A stretch of DNA of 64,000 nucleotides from Gnetum montanum (Eukaryota > Streptophyta > Gnetopsida > Gnetales > Gnetaceae): assembly GCA_015680685.1 (NCBI GenBank), contig MNCI01009404.1, positions 159,401 to 223,400 on the forward strand. The letters run 5' to 3'. The translations under genes were made by a program, and so were the position numbers. Below are positions 43,754 to 55,560 of the stretch, one piece after another (the first letter of the stretch is position 1; every line of letters starts with the position of its first letter). The notes beneath the pieces are model-generated. The model was not told where the DNA came from, did not search any database, and saw only the letters and a program-made list of their open reading frames with translations.

Positions 43754-46640
43754 ACCAACTGGGGAGAGTTGAAGATCCCTGAAAGTTTTAAACAATAGTC
43801 CCTTGAGTTGAAAACCTTGTTACCCGGAACAAAGTATGCTTTTCTAAAAACATGGCAAGCTAGTTATTATCAATGCTAACCTTACTTCTACATAGAAAAA
43901 GAAGTTGTTGGAGGTTGTCAATAAATGGCCAAAAACCTTTGGTTGGTCATATCCTAAACTCATTAGAATTGGTCTTAGAATATGCCAGCATCGCACTACA
44001 TGGATCCTTCCATTAAACCAAAGACATAGCCACAGTAACGATTAAATACCAAATTCAAGAAAATCATTAAAAAAAAGGTTGAACAACTCCTCAAAGTAGG
44101 GTTCATTTATCCCATTATGGATAGTAAGTGGGTTAGCCCACTTGTGACAGTGCCAAAGAAAGATGGCAAATGAAGGATCTACATTGATTTTAGGCTATTA
44201 AACATGGTAATATAAAAAGATTACTTTTTGTTGCCATTTGTAAACCAGGTGTTAGATACCATTTCTAGGCATTGCTGTTATAGCATTTTGGATGTTTATA
44301 GTGGCTATAACCAAATTTAGATCACACCAGAAGATCAAGCCAAAAGAACATTCACAAGTCCCTGGAGGGCTTTTGTATATAGAAAGATGTCATTCAACCT
44401 GTGTAATGTCTCTACCACATTTGAATGCCTTGTCCTAAGCATCTTCCAATAGTAGATTGGTAGTAGAGTGGAAGTCTTCATGGATGACTTCTCCACCTAT
44501 ATGGCTACGTTTGAGCAAGCCCTAGACCATCTTGAGTAAGTGTTGAAAAGGTGTGTGGAGATAAACCTTAGGCTCAATTGGTAAAAAAGCCCTTTGATGG
44601 TCCAAGAAGACATTATGTTGGGTCATAGAATTTTATAGAAAGGGATTGAGTTGGACCCTAAAAAAATAAGGGTCATCCAAGGAATTACCAGATAGCTAGA
44701 AATAATTAAAGATGTAAGATCATTCCTTGGACACACTAGTTAATATTAGCAATTCATTGAGAATTTTTCTAAGATTGCTAAACCATTGGTGAAGCTAACA
44801 AAGAAAGATGCTTCATTTATTTGGACTAAGAAATGCAAATGTGCATTCTAGTAGCTCAAATAAAAGCTCATGGAAACTCCAATTCTACAAGCACCTGATT
44901 GGTCTAGGTCCTTTTACATCATGATGAATGCTTCCAATTATGCCTTGGGGGTTGTGCTTACATAGTTGGATGATTAGAAACATTCTTACTATATCCACTA
45001 TGTGAGCAGAAGCATTCTGGGTGCATAGTTGAACTACACCACAACAGAAAAAGAATTGCTGATAGTGGTGTTTACCTTGGAGAAATTCAGGCACCATGTG
45101 CTTGAGTATAAGGTGTTCATGCACATAGACTATAGTGCAATTCAATTTTTGATGAATAAATCAATAGTGAGCCCCCATGTCATATGGTGGTTGGTGATCT
45201 TATAGGAATTTGATCTTACAATAGTAGATTGAAAGAAAACCAAGAATATCATTGCTGATCACTTGTCTCAATTATGATGGAACAACAAAGAGGAGGAGAG
45301 TCCACTTTCAAATTAGTTTCCTGATGAACTTTTCTTTGCTAGTGCTATAAATAAACAAATGTCCTTTGAATTGAATTTGTATAAGGGAATTCTCACCTAT
45401 CTTCTCACTCAGGAGATACCACAAGAGTGGAATCATAGGAAGAAACAATAATTTCTTCACCAGGAAAAATGCTTCATGGAAATCAATGTAAACCTTTACA
45501 AGGTGTGCATGAATGGCCTAGTTTAGTGGTGCGTGCCTCATGCTAATCAACTGCACCTTTTACAAGATGTTCATAAAGGTTCTTGTTGGGGCCACTATGC
45601 TGGGAAATGCATAGCCATTAAGATTCTCATGATAGGGTATTATTGGCCAACACTTTTCAAGGACACTTACCACATCATTTGCTCCTATGAATACTATCAA
45701 TGTGATGGTGGAATGACCACTCATATGGAGGGACCTCAGTATTGGATCAAACCACGAGAGCCCTTAGATATTTGGAACATTGACTTCATGGGTCCTAGGA
45801 AATCCATGTTGAATGGAAAGACATACATGATAGTTTCTATTGATTATTGTATAAAATGGGCAAAAGCTGTAGCCATTACTAATTGCACATCTTCTACAAC
45901 TACTCAATTTGTACAACAATATTTTGTAAATAGGTTTGGGGTGTGACATGCACTTATTTATGATAATAGTACTCATTTTATAAAAACTACCTTTTAGAAG
46001 CTCATGCAATGCTTGGGGGTTGAGCATAAATCAATAACACCCTACCATTCTCAAGCCAACAGTCAAGTTAAGGTTATGAATAAGAAGATCACAAAAATAC
46101 TAACCTAAACCATTAGTAAATATAGAATGGATTGGAGCATGAAACTCAAAAATGTCCTTTAGGCCTACTACTCCACTTGGAAACTTCCTATTGGCTACTC
46201 TCCCTATGAGCTTATGTATGAAATGTTACTGATACTTCCAATCCAAATGAAGCTCCATACACTATCAACAACATGTGACCTTGACCTTGATCTAAGTCTA
46301 GCACAAAAATAAAGATTGATGAACCTCAACTTACTAGACAAAATTCAATTGGTAGTCCTATCATATAATGAGTTGTGCAATGCATTTAATAAACAATGAC
46401 ATGACCTTAGAATATGTGAAATTTCAACTAGGAGATAAGGTCCTATACTAGATTCCCACACACGTGGCACAAGGAACCAAGTTTCAAATGTTATGGGAAT
46501 GATCTTATATTATTTAGGAAAACTTTCCTACTAGGGCCATGTTAATCTATAAACTTGAAAGCCCAAATAATAAACTGCTAGTCAACACACAACAACTAAA
46601 ACCTTTCCATAAATCCAAAAGAGCTAGTGACCAAAGCACC
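43754..46640 (+). pseudogene. Athila-type pol relic (RT, RNase H, integrase), plus strand
   Basis: Collinear with the nested element's pol. Approach region near 43754-44090; RT with FMDDF intact near 44478-44492; RNase H near 44890-45280; integrase zinc-binding and core 45533-45946 (HKGSCWGHYAGK, IGYYWPTLF, NIDFMGPRKS), with the same Cys-to-Tyr change (YEYYQ) as the nested copy; integrase tail to about 46640. Many internal stops are TAG where the relative has Gln or Trp, e.g. at the NQIQI position (44320) and before LEIIKD (44690). Confidence 0.75.
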
Positions 46641-47960
46641 TCAATGGATGGATGTGCATGCTTAATTTTTTGGTTCTCGTCCTTCCAACTTAGTCATGGT
46701 GGAGATGGCCATGCATGTTGATCTATCAAAGTGGCTCCTCCATTTTTTAGTTTTTGTTTTATATTGTTTTAAGTACATTTTTCTCTTTCTTAAATATTTT
46801 ACAATTTCTTCTATACTTTACTTTATTTGGTTTGGATTTCTTTTATTGTTTTCTTATGTTAAGTTTTGTTTTCCTTTATTGCTACTAGGACTAAGTGCAA
46901 CTATAGCTATCAATTGATGGTGGTTTGTACTATAATGTTATTTAAATTCTAATGTCTGGATTATATCTTTAAATTTTGGTGTTGATAACTAAGACATGGT
47001 TTCTTTTTCATGATAACAAGTAATGAGCCCACATCATCCACTCATCCAAAAAACTTTGTAGTGTTCCCTTGTTTTGGAAATATGCAATCCCTTCTTAAAT
47101 GAAACTTATAATGAACTTGTGACCTTGGTAGTTTCCAAACTTGGGAAGTATTAAATGGATAGACAAGGGTGTGACTTCAAAGAGATTTGATGCTCTTTGT
47201 ATTTGCCTACCCTCTTGGCTGCATGAGTGTTCTCATGGATTTCTCACCATTTCATTGTCGACCAATAATGGAAAGCTAAAGTCTTTGCATGGTGTGGTTC
47301 CAATTCAAAACCTTAGAAAAAAAAACATAAAACAATGGGAATTCAAAGCACACCCCTTAGAGCAAGTAACAGGCTACAACCATTGGTTATGGGACTAGAA
47401 AGACATCTTACCCATGCCTAAAGATCCCCTTTAACTAAGGCCTATCTCACTTCCTGCTTCTCTTTTCTTCTCTTTTAGGAATGGTGATTGATCTATAGGA
47501 ATATTCTTATGTCTTGAGGGGATGGACTGGTCTTAGAATGTCAATGTGAAGTCACTGAAAGTGGTTAATTTTAATTTGGACTAAGGATGGATGTTATTGG
47601 ATCATATTAATTACAAAATCCATAAGGGACTTCATGTTACCATGATAGAGGACTTTATTTCACTCTCCAATTCATCCATCTCTACTTCTCATGTCTCACC
47701 TTACTACTCCTATTCATGTTTTGTTTAATGTCTTACTTTGATGCATCAAAATTTTTAGATAGTTTCTTTGGTGATTTTGTCCTTAACTAATCAAAACCAT
47801 TAGTCACCCATGGGGCCCATGGACTCCTTGGCTTGAGGGCATGCAAGGGCATTAAGGGCATAATCTTGCTATGGGGGAGGATCCACTTGAATACTTCTTG
47901 GTTTAGTTAGTTAAGTTCCTTATCCCTTAGGAATTTATGTATTCAAATTTTTTGTTCTTC
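46641..47960 (+). other. 3' noncoding region of the Athila-type relic
   Basis: Includes the GAGCCCACATCATCCACTC block (near 47026) shared with 1.9 and 28.4 kb. No polypurine tract or LTR recognised at its end, so the element is 3' truncated or interrupted. No known protein domain. Confidence 0.5.
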
Positions 47961-48248
47961 ACAATGGTTATGTCTAGTTGTGCTCTTCTTCATGGAATTT
48001 CTCCATCATTATGTTAATAAAATATTATTTTTTGTGCATTATCTAGCCCTCTTGATGCATCTCATTGAGTTCTTGGCTTCTTGGGCTTTCTTCGAACTCC
48101 AATTTTGTTTAAAAACTCTTTATTTTTCATTTAATTTTCAAGTTCCAAAATTGTGTCAAACAATTACGACAATGGGATTCCACTGATGTAGTTAACCACA
48201 ACGACACAATCCCACCAATAGGATCTCATCGATGCATGGAAAAAATTC

Positions 48249-48256
48249 TATATATA
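48249..48256 (+). promoter_or_regulatory. candidate TATA element upstream of the coiled-coil ORF
   Basis: TCTATATATACCACCC lies in a short plus-strand segment before the decayed coding region. It could be an LTR promoter of an unidentified element. Confidence 0.35.
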
Positions 48257-48619
48257 CCACCCAATACTTAGCAAATTTTTGCCATTTAACACAAACACAA
48301 GAGGAGTGTTTGCAATTTTTCAAAGCCCAAAACCTTCCAGAGCCTATAGCTTTCACACCATTTATCTAATTACCCTTATTCTTCAATCTTGCAGTTACCA
48401 AAGGTGAGATCTACATTGTGGGGGTCACAAACCTTCGGTTTTTGACAAAAAATTTTTTCAAAATTTTTCTAACTCCTACAAGGTTTAATTAATAAAATAA
48501 TATTAAAATCACTAATTTATGAGAGTTAAACCTTTCCAATGAACTTTGGTAGATACTAAAATAAAATAATCAATTTTCCATGACCACAAGTTAGTCAATT
48601 ATAACTACCTAAAGAGACA

Positions 48620-50785
48620 AGGTACCTAAATGTTATAAGTTACACATCACATGCTAATCCTTGATTATGTTTTGATCACATATGGCACATAAAGGAAAGC
48701 ATGGACTAGAGGTGGAACCATCCCAATTGAACAACAAGTGACCTAGAACCAAAAGTAGCTAATAACTAGAATAGCTTCTGGAGCAGGTGGTCGAAACCCA
48801 TGCAATGAGACCTCTTTGGGAGGAGCTTAGAGTGAAATGTTTTGTAATAGATTCTCAAAGTTGCAATAGAGCAAACCCACTAAGATGAGGCACTAAGAAA
48901 AAGGCCTAAAACTTGAGGCTTTGACAGAGGCTTGCCTAAGGCAAATTGCATCCAAGAAGGTTTAGAAATCTATCCTTCAAGAGTTGAACTTTGGAATCTT
49001 CTTGGAGTTTGCTCCACCAGATGTTAAAACTCAACTTTAAAACTCTCCCATGTGGCCCATCATCACTTCTAGTGGGGAGTGTTACATGGGAGAGACATAT
49101 GTCTTCTAAAGAAATAGGAAGCTCAATGCCATAGTGAAGATCAAGGATATCACTATGTCCTACTCAATGGAGGCCATCTCTCAGGCCCTTAGGTTACCTA
49201 AAACTAAAGCAACCTTGGTGGCATTCCAATGTAGGTGGATTTAGATGTGAAAAAAAGAATTGATCTAATGGTACTATAGAGTTGACTATAAGGAGTATGA
49301 TGTACTTACAATGGTAGAACAAGCATACTTCAAAATCACAACTTTTCACCTTAATCTGATGGTGAGGCCAAGCAAGGTGATAGCCTTTTCTACTCATGCA
49401 TGCATCACTCTGAGTGGAAAATTCCCAATCAACATTCCATAGTTGATCTATCTCGAGATAGAAAAGTGCTTCAAGGAGAATGAACGTGGGAGGAAGGCAC
49501 TCCCCTTTCATTGCTTAATCAAAAAATTATGCAAAAAGGGAGGAATAGCCCATTATTGAAATGATATCCTTCATCATGCTCCTGTCGCTTCTTGGGTGGA
49601 GATGATGAAAGATAAAGTGACTACAAATGTAGTTCAAGAAGAGAAGTAGCCATCATTACCATGCACTCATGAAACAACACTAGAGGCATGTGTTGCCATG
49701 GAGCACATGCAAAACCTCTAAGAACAACTCTTGCAATAGTAGCAAGCTAGTTCAAGTGGTGATCCATTTATCTACCAATCATCCTTGAGCCATCTGAATA
49801 AGGTAACTCATATAATAAGCTAGTTGGAGGATACAATGTTAAATTTCTCTACTCAACAAATGTAGGTGTTCATGCACTCAAATCCTAGTGCTCGAGAGGT
49901 AACGGTGTCCATTCCAAGATAGCAAAAATTCCTAGAAATATCTAGAAATGCTGCTACCTTCTTAGTATGCTTGGAGAAGGGTGATGGGATAACTGTCTTG
50001 GTGATGCAGCATCAAGGACAAAAAATGATGGCTAAGATGGTGGTAGAAAAAGTGAGCAAAGCCCTAAATGTTGTTGTAGCATTTGTATCAAATAGTGTTG
50101 CACTCAGAGATGTGCAAATGTTCACAGGAATAGCAAGTAAGAGGTTCAACATAGCCTAGCATAAGGATGTTTTGAAATGAAAGGTGGGAATCCAACAACC
50201 TATTCAAAAGGTCTTTAACCTTTTGGATGACATCACTACTACCCAGTTAGTGTTGTTGGAGGCAAGGCGCAAGTGCATCATCATAGAGGCTAAACTTGAA
50301 ATAGCTAGAGCTAAGAATCAATACTTAGCTATAGAGGTTGCAAAACTTAGAGCCAACCTTCCTGATCCCAAGGTACTCAACCAAGTCGTGACTACAGATG
50401 AAGCTATCGAGCAACTTTAGTCCAAACTTCAAGAGGCTAAGTATGCAAAGGAGTTGATGATCTTTGACTAGTCATTAGCTAATGCCACAATCTATAACAT
50501 TTAGAAGGATTTGTTGGAGGTTTGCCAAGAGAATGCAAATTTAACCAAGGAGAATCATTGCCTACATACTGTCGAGCTATAAAAGGAGAAAATGGTTGAA
50601 TATATGAGATAACAACAAGAGCAACTTACCAAGGTGATAATGGACTCTAGGAGGTTGGCAGTAAAGAACTATAATCTCTTGATGGAGGAGGTCTGTGCCC
50701 TTCACCCAAGGTCTATAATTGAAATCATCGCTTAGAAAAACAAGGCCCTTAAATTCAAAAGGGTCAAAAATCATTACAAGGATTA
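48620..50785 (+). pseudogene. decayed coiled-coil ORF of an unidentified retroelement, 5' part
   Basis: One plus-strand frame family stays readable over about 2 kb with mostly TAG stops. MVRPSKVIAFSTHACITL and KCFKENERGRKALPFHCLIK near 49360-49520 resemble the segment found in plant 'putative transposon protein' ORFs. Later comes a long heptad-rich region (VLLEARRKCIIIEAKLEIAR and ..QYLAIEVAKLRAN, 50250-50360). It is interrupted by the solo LTR at 50791. No catalytic domain is visible. Confidence 0.45.
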
Positions 50786-50790
50786 GCTTT
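50786..50790. repeat. left target site duplication GCTTT
   Basis: Matches 51691-51695 on the other side of the solo LTR. Confidence 0.9.
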
Positions 50791-51690
50791 TGATGAAGTG
50801 TCATTAAGTCAATGAGTCGACTGGGCCGCATATACGCGGCCGCGTCAACACGGGCCTGTCGACGTAGCCTCCCTGCTTTGACATGGCCCCGTTTATGCAG
50901 CTGCCTATATTGGCCTATAAATAAGAGGGCCTTCCACCTCATTTAGGCATCTTTCAGTTAGTTGTAGCGAAGCGCTTGCAGTTTGTTCTTGCAGGAGATA
51001 GAATATTTTCCAAGTGCCTACAGTAGGTGTAAGAAAAGTGATCGGCTCTTTATTCAAGTGTTGATGTATTTGAGCCCATTGGAGTGACAGCAATAAAGAA
51101 GAACTATTCAAGCATTCCTTACAACATTTGGACTTAGCTATTTTATGCATTCAGTAGTTTAAGATTTTTATGCTTTGTTAGTTACTTGTTAATTACTTAA
51201 GTTTCCATTATCATTATCTTAATTGCTATCACTTATTTGTAGTTCATAAAGGCCATAAGTATGACCATCTTGAATGTAAATCAAACACTTGGTAAGCCCA
51301 GTGACGCTTAACGTCTGGTACCCTAGAAGTGTTAGGAGATGCCCAGAACATGCTTGGAAGATGGGATCAGATACTTATGCTAGGAATAGTTAGAGTATAA
51401 GCTAGGATAATTATAGATTAGATAATAGTTAATTCCTTAATTTTCATACCTTAATTAGCTGCCAAAAGATATGCAAAAAGATATAAAAATCATTAGCCTT
51501 AATCTCACTTAACCATCGTAAAGATACATCACAAGTGAGATTAGGAAGAAAACGATTGTTCTAATCCAAAGGTTTCACTAGTTAGGATCTGGTGTATGTT
51601 AAGTGCTTACAGTCTATGGAGTTCGACCAAGTCATGTGTGAGCACCCGTGATTTGTATGGTTAGATGTAGGGGTACCTAGCCACTCATCA
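50791..51690 (+). repeat. solo LTR (Athila-type)
   Basis: 900 bp from TGATGAAGTGTC to TAGCCACTCATCA, flanked by GCTTT on both sides, with no internal sequence. TATA box CCTATAAATAAGAGGG at 50916-50923. U3 has GC-rich palindromic CGCATATACGCGGCCGCG-type sequence (50825-50845). Its end matches the 3490-4454 LTR (GTAGGGGTACCT.GCCACTCATCA). Produced by recombination between two LTRs of a full element. Confidence 0.92.
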
Positions 51691-51695
51691 GCTTT
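51691..51695. repeat. right target site duplication GCTTT
   Basis: Pairs with 50786-50790. Confidence 0.9.
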
Positions 51696-52600
51696 ATCTT
51701 ACAAAAAGAGATCAATGAAAAAGAAATCAAACTAGCAAAGGCAAAGGTAAATGAGGCTCTCTAGTAGCTCCAACAAGGAGATGATGTCTGACATCTTATC
51801 TTTGATAAGCTAAATGCATACAACAAGGTAGAAATCCACCTCAAGGAGCTGCAGATGAAGGAAATGATTGAATACATGGATCCCACCAACCCTTGCTATG
51901 TAAACTTTGTAATGCTAACTACCAAAAGGTCAAGGTCAGTTTTGGAGAAGTAGGTGACTAGCTCGTACTTGTTGTATTAGGCTGAGTTCAAGCACCATAA
52001 GAAGATAAAGTAGAAACTTGAAATGGCAAACACTAAACTCAATGTTCTCAGGAAGTGCTTCACTACTCAAAGATCCACAATTGAGAACTTGGCCCAGCAG
52101 TTGAATGACTACTAGGAGCTACAAAATGCTATCAAGGCTTTTGATATTAAACAAAAGCAATTGGTAGCCTAGTTCATCAATGTGAAGGAGTTTTTTCGTA
52201 CAATGCCCTATTCGTGGGATATTCCTATACCAGCCCACATTGGTGATGCTATATGGACTATGTACAATCCTCAAAGTAAGGAGGAGAAGATGAAAGTATT
52301 ATTGAATGCTTTTTGTCTTCCACTAGCAATTGCAGTTGTAGCCAGACAAGCACTACCATAGCTTGAACCATAGTAGTCATGTGCATTAAAGGTTGGAAAA
52401 CATCCTTCAGCACCTCACGAACCTCCAATGTTGGAATTAGAAAAATTGACCATTGGAAAGTTTAGAGATTTGGCATCGTAATCTCAACCCCTAGATCCCA
52501 AGGACCTTTACAAAAAATGGGATCTGATATGCCCTGGATGATTTGGTAGATCACTCAAGGACTTACAAAATGCAAAATGGGATTGGTTTTAGAAAATAAC
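51696..52600 (+). pseudogene. decayed coiled-coil ORF, 3' part
   Basis: Resumes the frame cut by the solo LTR: KEINEKEIKLAKAKVNEAL, KVEIHLKELQMKEMIEYMD, then KLEMANTKLNVLRKCFTTQ and a C-terminal FRTMPYSWDIPIPAHIGDAI (about 52190-52260). Stops are mainly TAG. Unknown function. Confidence 0.45.
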
Positions 52601-53439
52601 TTTGAACACGATTAGAAACATAAATAAGAATAAACTATTAAAAAATGGAAAATAGAATCACAGTTACATAAACAAACATAGAAATGGAAATAGAAATAAA
52701 AAATTTGTACAAAATGAAACACGAGATTTATAAAGAAATATAAACAAAATGAAACACGAGATTTATAGTGTACAAGTTGTGCCAAAAGGCACAAGAAGTT
52801 ATTAGCTAAAGCCTAAAGTCCATTAGAGAGAGATGAGAGAGCTACCTCCATGATTTAGTTATTTTCCATTTTTGGCCTATTGCAACTTTTCATTATTCTT
52901 AGTTGAGTTACTGCATGGGAATGGGATTAGTGTTACACATTTGGAGAAATGAAAACTATGTTCAAGTCTTTGTGCCTAGAATAGTCCCAATCTCTAGCAC
53001 CAAATGCTACCACCAGGTGAAGGTATGATATTTGCAATGGATTTTTGATGAATGCCAATTGAGATGGAAATGGGATTTACACTTTCAACAACAATGGCAG
53101 CTACGTGGAGATGTGCACATCCAATGTAGTCTCAGTTTTTGCTACTAGAAATGTAACAAGGTTGTGAGTGGGCTTGATGGAAAAGGGGAATGGTTGTAAA
53201 AGTAGAAATAGTTTTGCTATTAGAATGGTGTTGAAAATGCCAAGTGTATATGATGTTGATTCAGAAAATTTGGAATAGTATATGTCTTGTGAAAATGCTA
53301 AAATTTGGAACCTAGAAATGGTATCAACATTCAGCTTTTATAGGGTTAGTATGGCTATTTTTGAGACTATCATTGATGGCTAATTGATTAGTGTTGATTG
53401 GGGGCTTGCAATAGCTACTTCTATCAATGTAGTCCATTG
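52601..53439. other. AT-rich intergenic region with a short duplication
   Basis: ACAAAATGAAACACGAGATT occurs at 52709 and 52744 (35-bp period). Otherwise nothing recognised. Confidence 0.5.
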
Positions 53440-53766
53440 ACTACTACCAGTATACTCAGGCAACTACTGCTAGCATAGTTTGCCCATCTACTACCAATGT
53501 ACTTAGACAACCACTACTAGCATAGTCTACCTAAATACTGTCAGTGTAGTCTACCCAACTACTGCCAGTGTAGTCAGCCCAACTACTGCTAGTGTAGTTA
53601 GTCCAACTACTATCAGCATAGTCAAGCAACTACTACCAATGTAGTTAGCCACACTACTACCAATGTAGTTAGCCCAACTAATACTAGCATAGTTAGTCCA
53701 GCTACTACTAGCGTAGTTAGCCTAACTACTACCAAGGTAGTTAGCCAACTACTACTAGCGTAGTTG
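53440..53766. repeat. minisatellite, 14 units of 23-24 bp
   Basis: Unit consensus ACTACTACCAGTGTAGTTAGCCCA. Fourteen diverged units are countable. Most contain a GTAGT(C/T) or ATAGT(C/T) core also present in the 59-62 kb array. It lies on the 3' side of the minus-strand Tat pol. Confidence 0.9.
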
Positions 53767-53999
53767 CTATTTATGGTAAGTCTGGAATGGAATATACCCA
53801 TAAAATCCATCTATTTACTAAAAATAGTAAATAGGCTTTGTGACTACACTAAGGGCTTTGGGAAATGGAAAATGGAAAAGTATTGGGAAATGGAAAGATG
53901 GATAAAAATTGCAAAAATGGTGGAACCTATTGGAAAGTGTCATGCTTGGTGAAGACTATTGTTGTTGACTTAGGAGGCATATGCTAGCTATTGTTGGAG

Positions 54000-54360
54000 A
54001 AGTGGCTATTCCAAAAATCCCAACACTATACTTCTACCTAGTTGGGGCTATTGTAGCTATTTTCATTGGATCTAGTGTCATTGGGGCTATACCCCTACAA
54101 AAACTCATGAAAATATAGTTTTTAGCCATTTCAAAGGCATTTTTGGCCTTTTCAAGCATAGATATGAACATGGAGTACCTATTTAAGTTGGGAAATAAGG
54201 CAATAACAACTTTTAAAGCATTTTTTAGCCCCAAAAAGTTGAAGTATGCAAGATTATAGCTTGTGTACTACATATCTTATATTTACAATGAAACCTTATC
54301 TTAGATTGAAAAGTAGGATTTGCAACATAAATTTTGGTGGTGTTTCATTGGCCCCTCTTT
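54000..54360. repeat. dispersed repeat shared with 14.56-14.80 kb
   Basis: Ordered matches including AGCCCCAAAAAGTTGAAGTATGCAAG-type sequence and TTGGTGGTGTTTCATTGGC. Element identity unknown. Confidence 0.4.
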
Positions 54361-54628
54361 GTTGATGTCTAGAGGATTGATTCGAGAGACATTGATAAAG
54401 AATACAAAACACTATTGTAGGTCCATCACCAATTTCTTTGCATTTGATTTAGTAGTATCAAACTATCTTCAAGAGTGCTCATGATGATGGAGTAAGGCTA
54501 TGATGATGGTACAGTAATGATGTCATGAAGGCATGGTCATGAGGGCTAATAAATATTGGTCAAATGGTGTGGTTTACGTGGCAAATGCATTTGAGAAACC
54601 AACACTTTTCTTAGGTTGATTTTGATGT

Positions 54629-54945
54629 GATTTTCCCATTTGAGTGTACTATGTTAGATTCAATGGTCTTGGGGCTTTCCCATCGAATGAGGTATATTAT
54701 GCTAGGTGGACTTAGCATTTTTCCACTAAATGAGATGTGTTGCATTCAAGTGGACTCGAGGATTCTCCATCAAACAATGTGTGTCATGCTCGATAGACTT
54801 AGTGTTTTCCTACCAAATTGATATGCATTACATTCAGGTGGACTTAAGGCTTTTCCATCGAATGAGGTGTGTTACACTTGATGGACTTAGTGTTTTCCCA
54901 CTGAATGAGATGTGTTACATTCAAGTGGACTTTTGATGGAGCATA
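54629..54945. repeat. tandem repeat with alternating 44/43-bp units (87-bp dimers)
   Basis: About seven units alternate between GGACTTAGTGTTTTCCCACT.. and GGACTTAAGGCTTTTCCATC.. types, each ending ..ATGTGTTACATTCAAGT or ..GTGTTACACTTGAT. A and B units are closer to alternate units than to neighbours, i.e. a higher-order dimer. Confidence 0.85.
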
Positions 54946-55560
54946 ATGAAGGGATGTTACATTCCAATGATGTATAAGTGTCAGCATAGGTCAACATTGT
55001 TGTTCAAGGTATCGAATGTTGTATTCAAGCATCAAGGTTGGGCTCAAAAGGAAATAATGTGGAATAAGTACTATTGGTAAAAATTCACCAAATCTTGCAC
55101 ATCAAGGTTATGTGATGACTTTTTGTGATGATGAGTTGTACCTTTGTAATGGCTCTAGGTTTCATCCTGCAAACATAATTCCAAGAGGACCAGAAAACCA
55201 AAGAGAGAAATCATGTTGTTACAATGGGATACATTGGGCCACAAAGGATTATTTAGCAAATCTGGCTACCCAAGGTCACATGTTGCTAGTTGAAGGTCCT
55301 ATGAGGTTGCATTACCAACTTGAGGCCCTAGTAGGTTGTGGTGCTAGTTTGAGATCATGGAGGATCATGGAGATTAGGCTCACTTGTTGATGTCATGGCT
55401 GTTACAGGATACATGTAGTATGATTTGAGATGGGAATTATTGACCAGATTGGCTAGCTCATTCCCCATCCATGTTTGTTATTTTGAATGTGACATTTATG
55501 TAGGCTTTAGTGACCAAGAAAGGCCATTTCCAATTGGCTGAAAATTTATTGCGTGCTCAT
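54946..55560. other. region between the minisatellites and Tat pol, nothing recognised
   Basis: One plus-strand ORF (55112-55390, 92 codons) opposite to pol; it lacks recognisable motifs and is probably chance. Confidence 0.4.

Noticed and set aside
53440-53766. CRISPR-like regular repeats
   Set aside because: Units are contiguous 23-24 bp without spacers, in a eukaryotic transposon context: a minisatellite.
55112-55390. 92-codon plus-strand ORF
   Set aside because: No motifs, opposite to the Tat element, length within chance for this composition.
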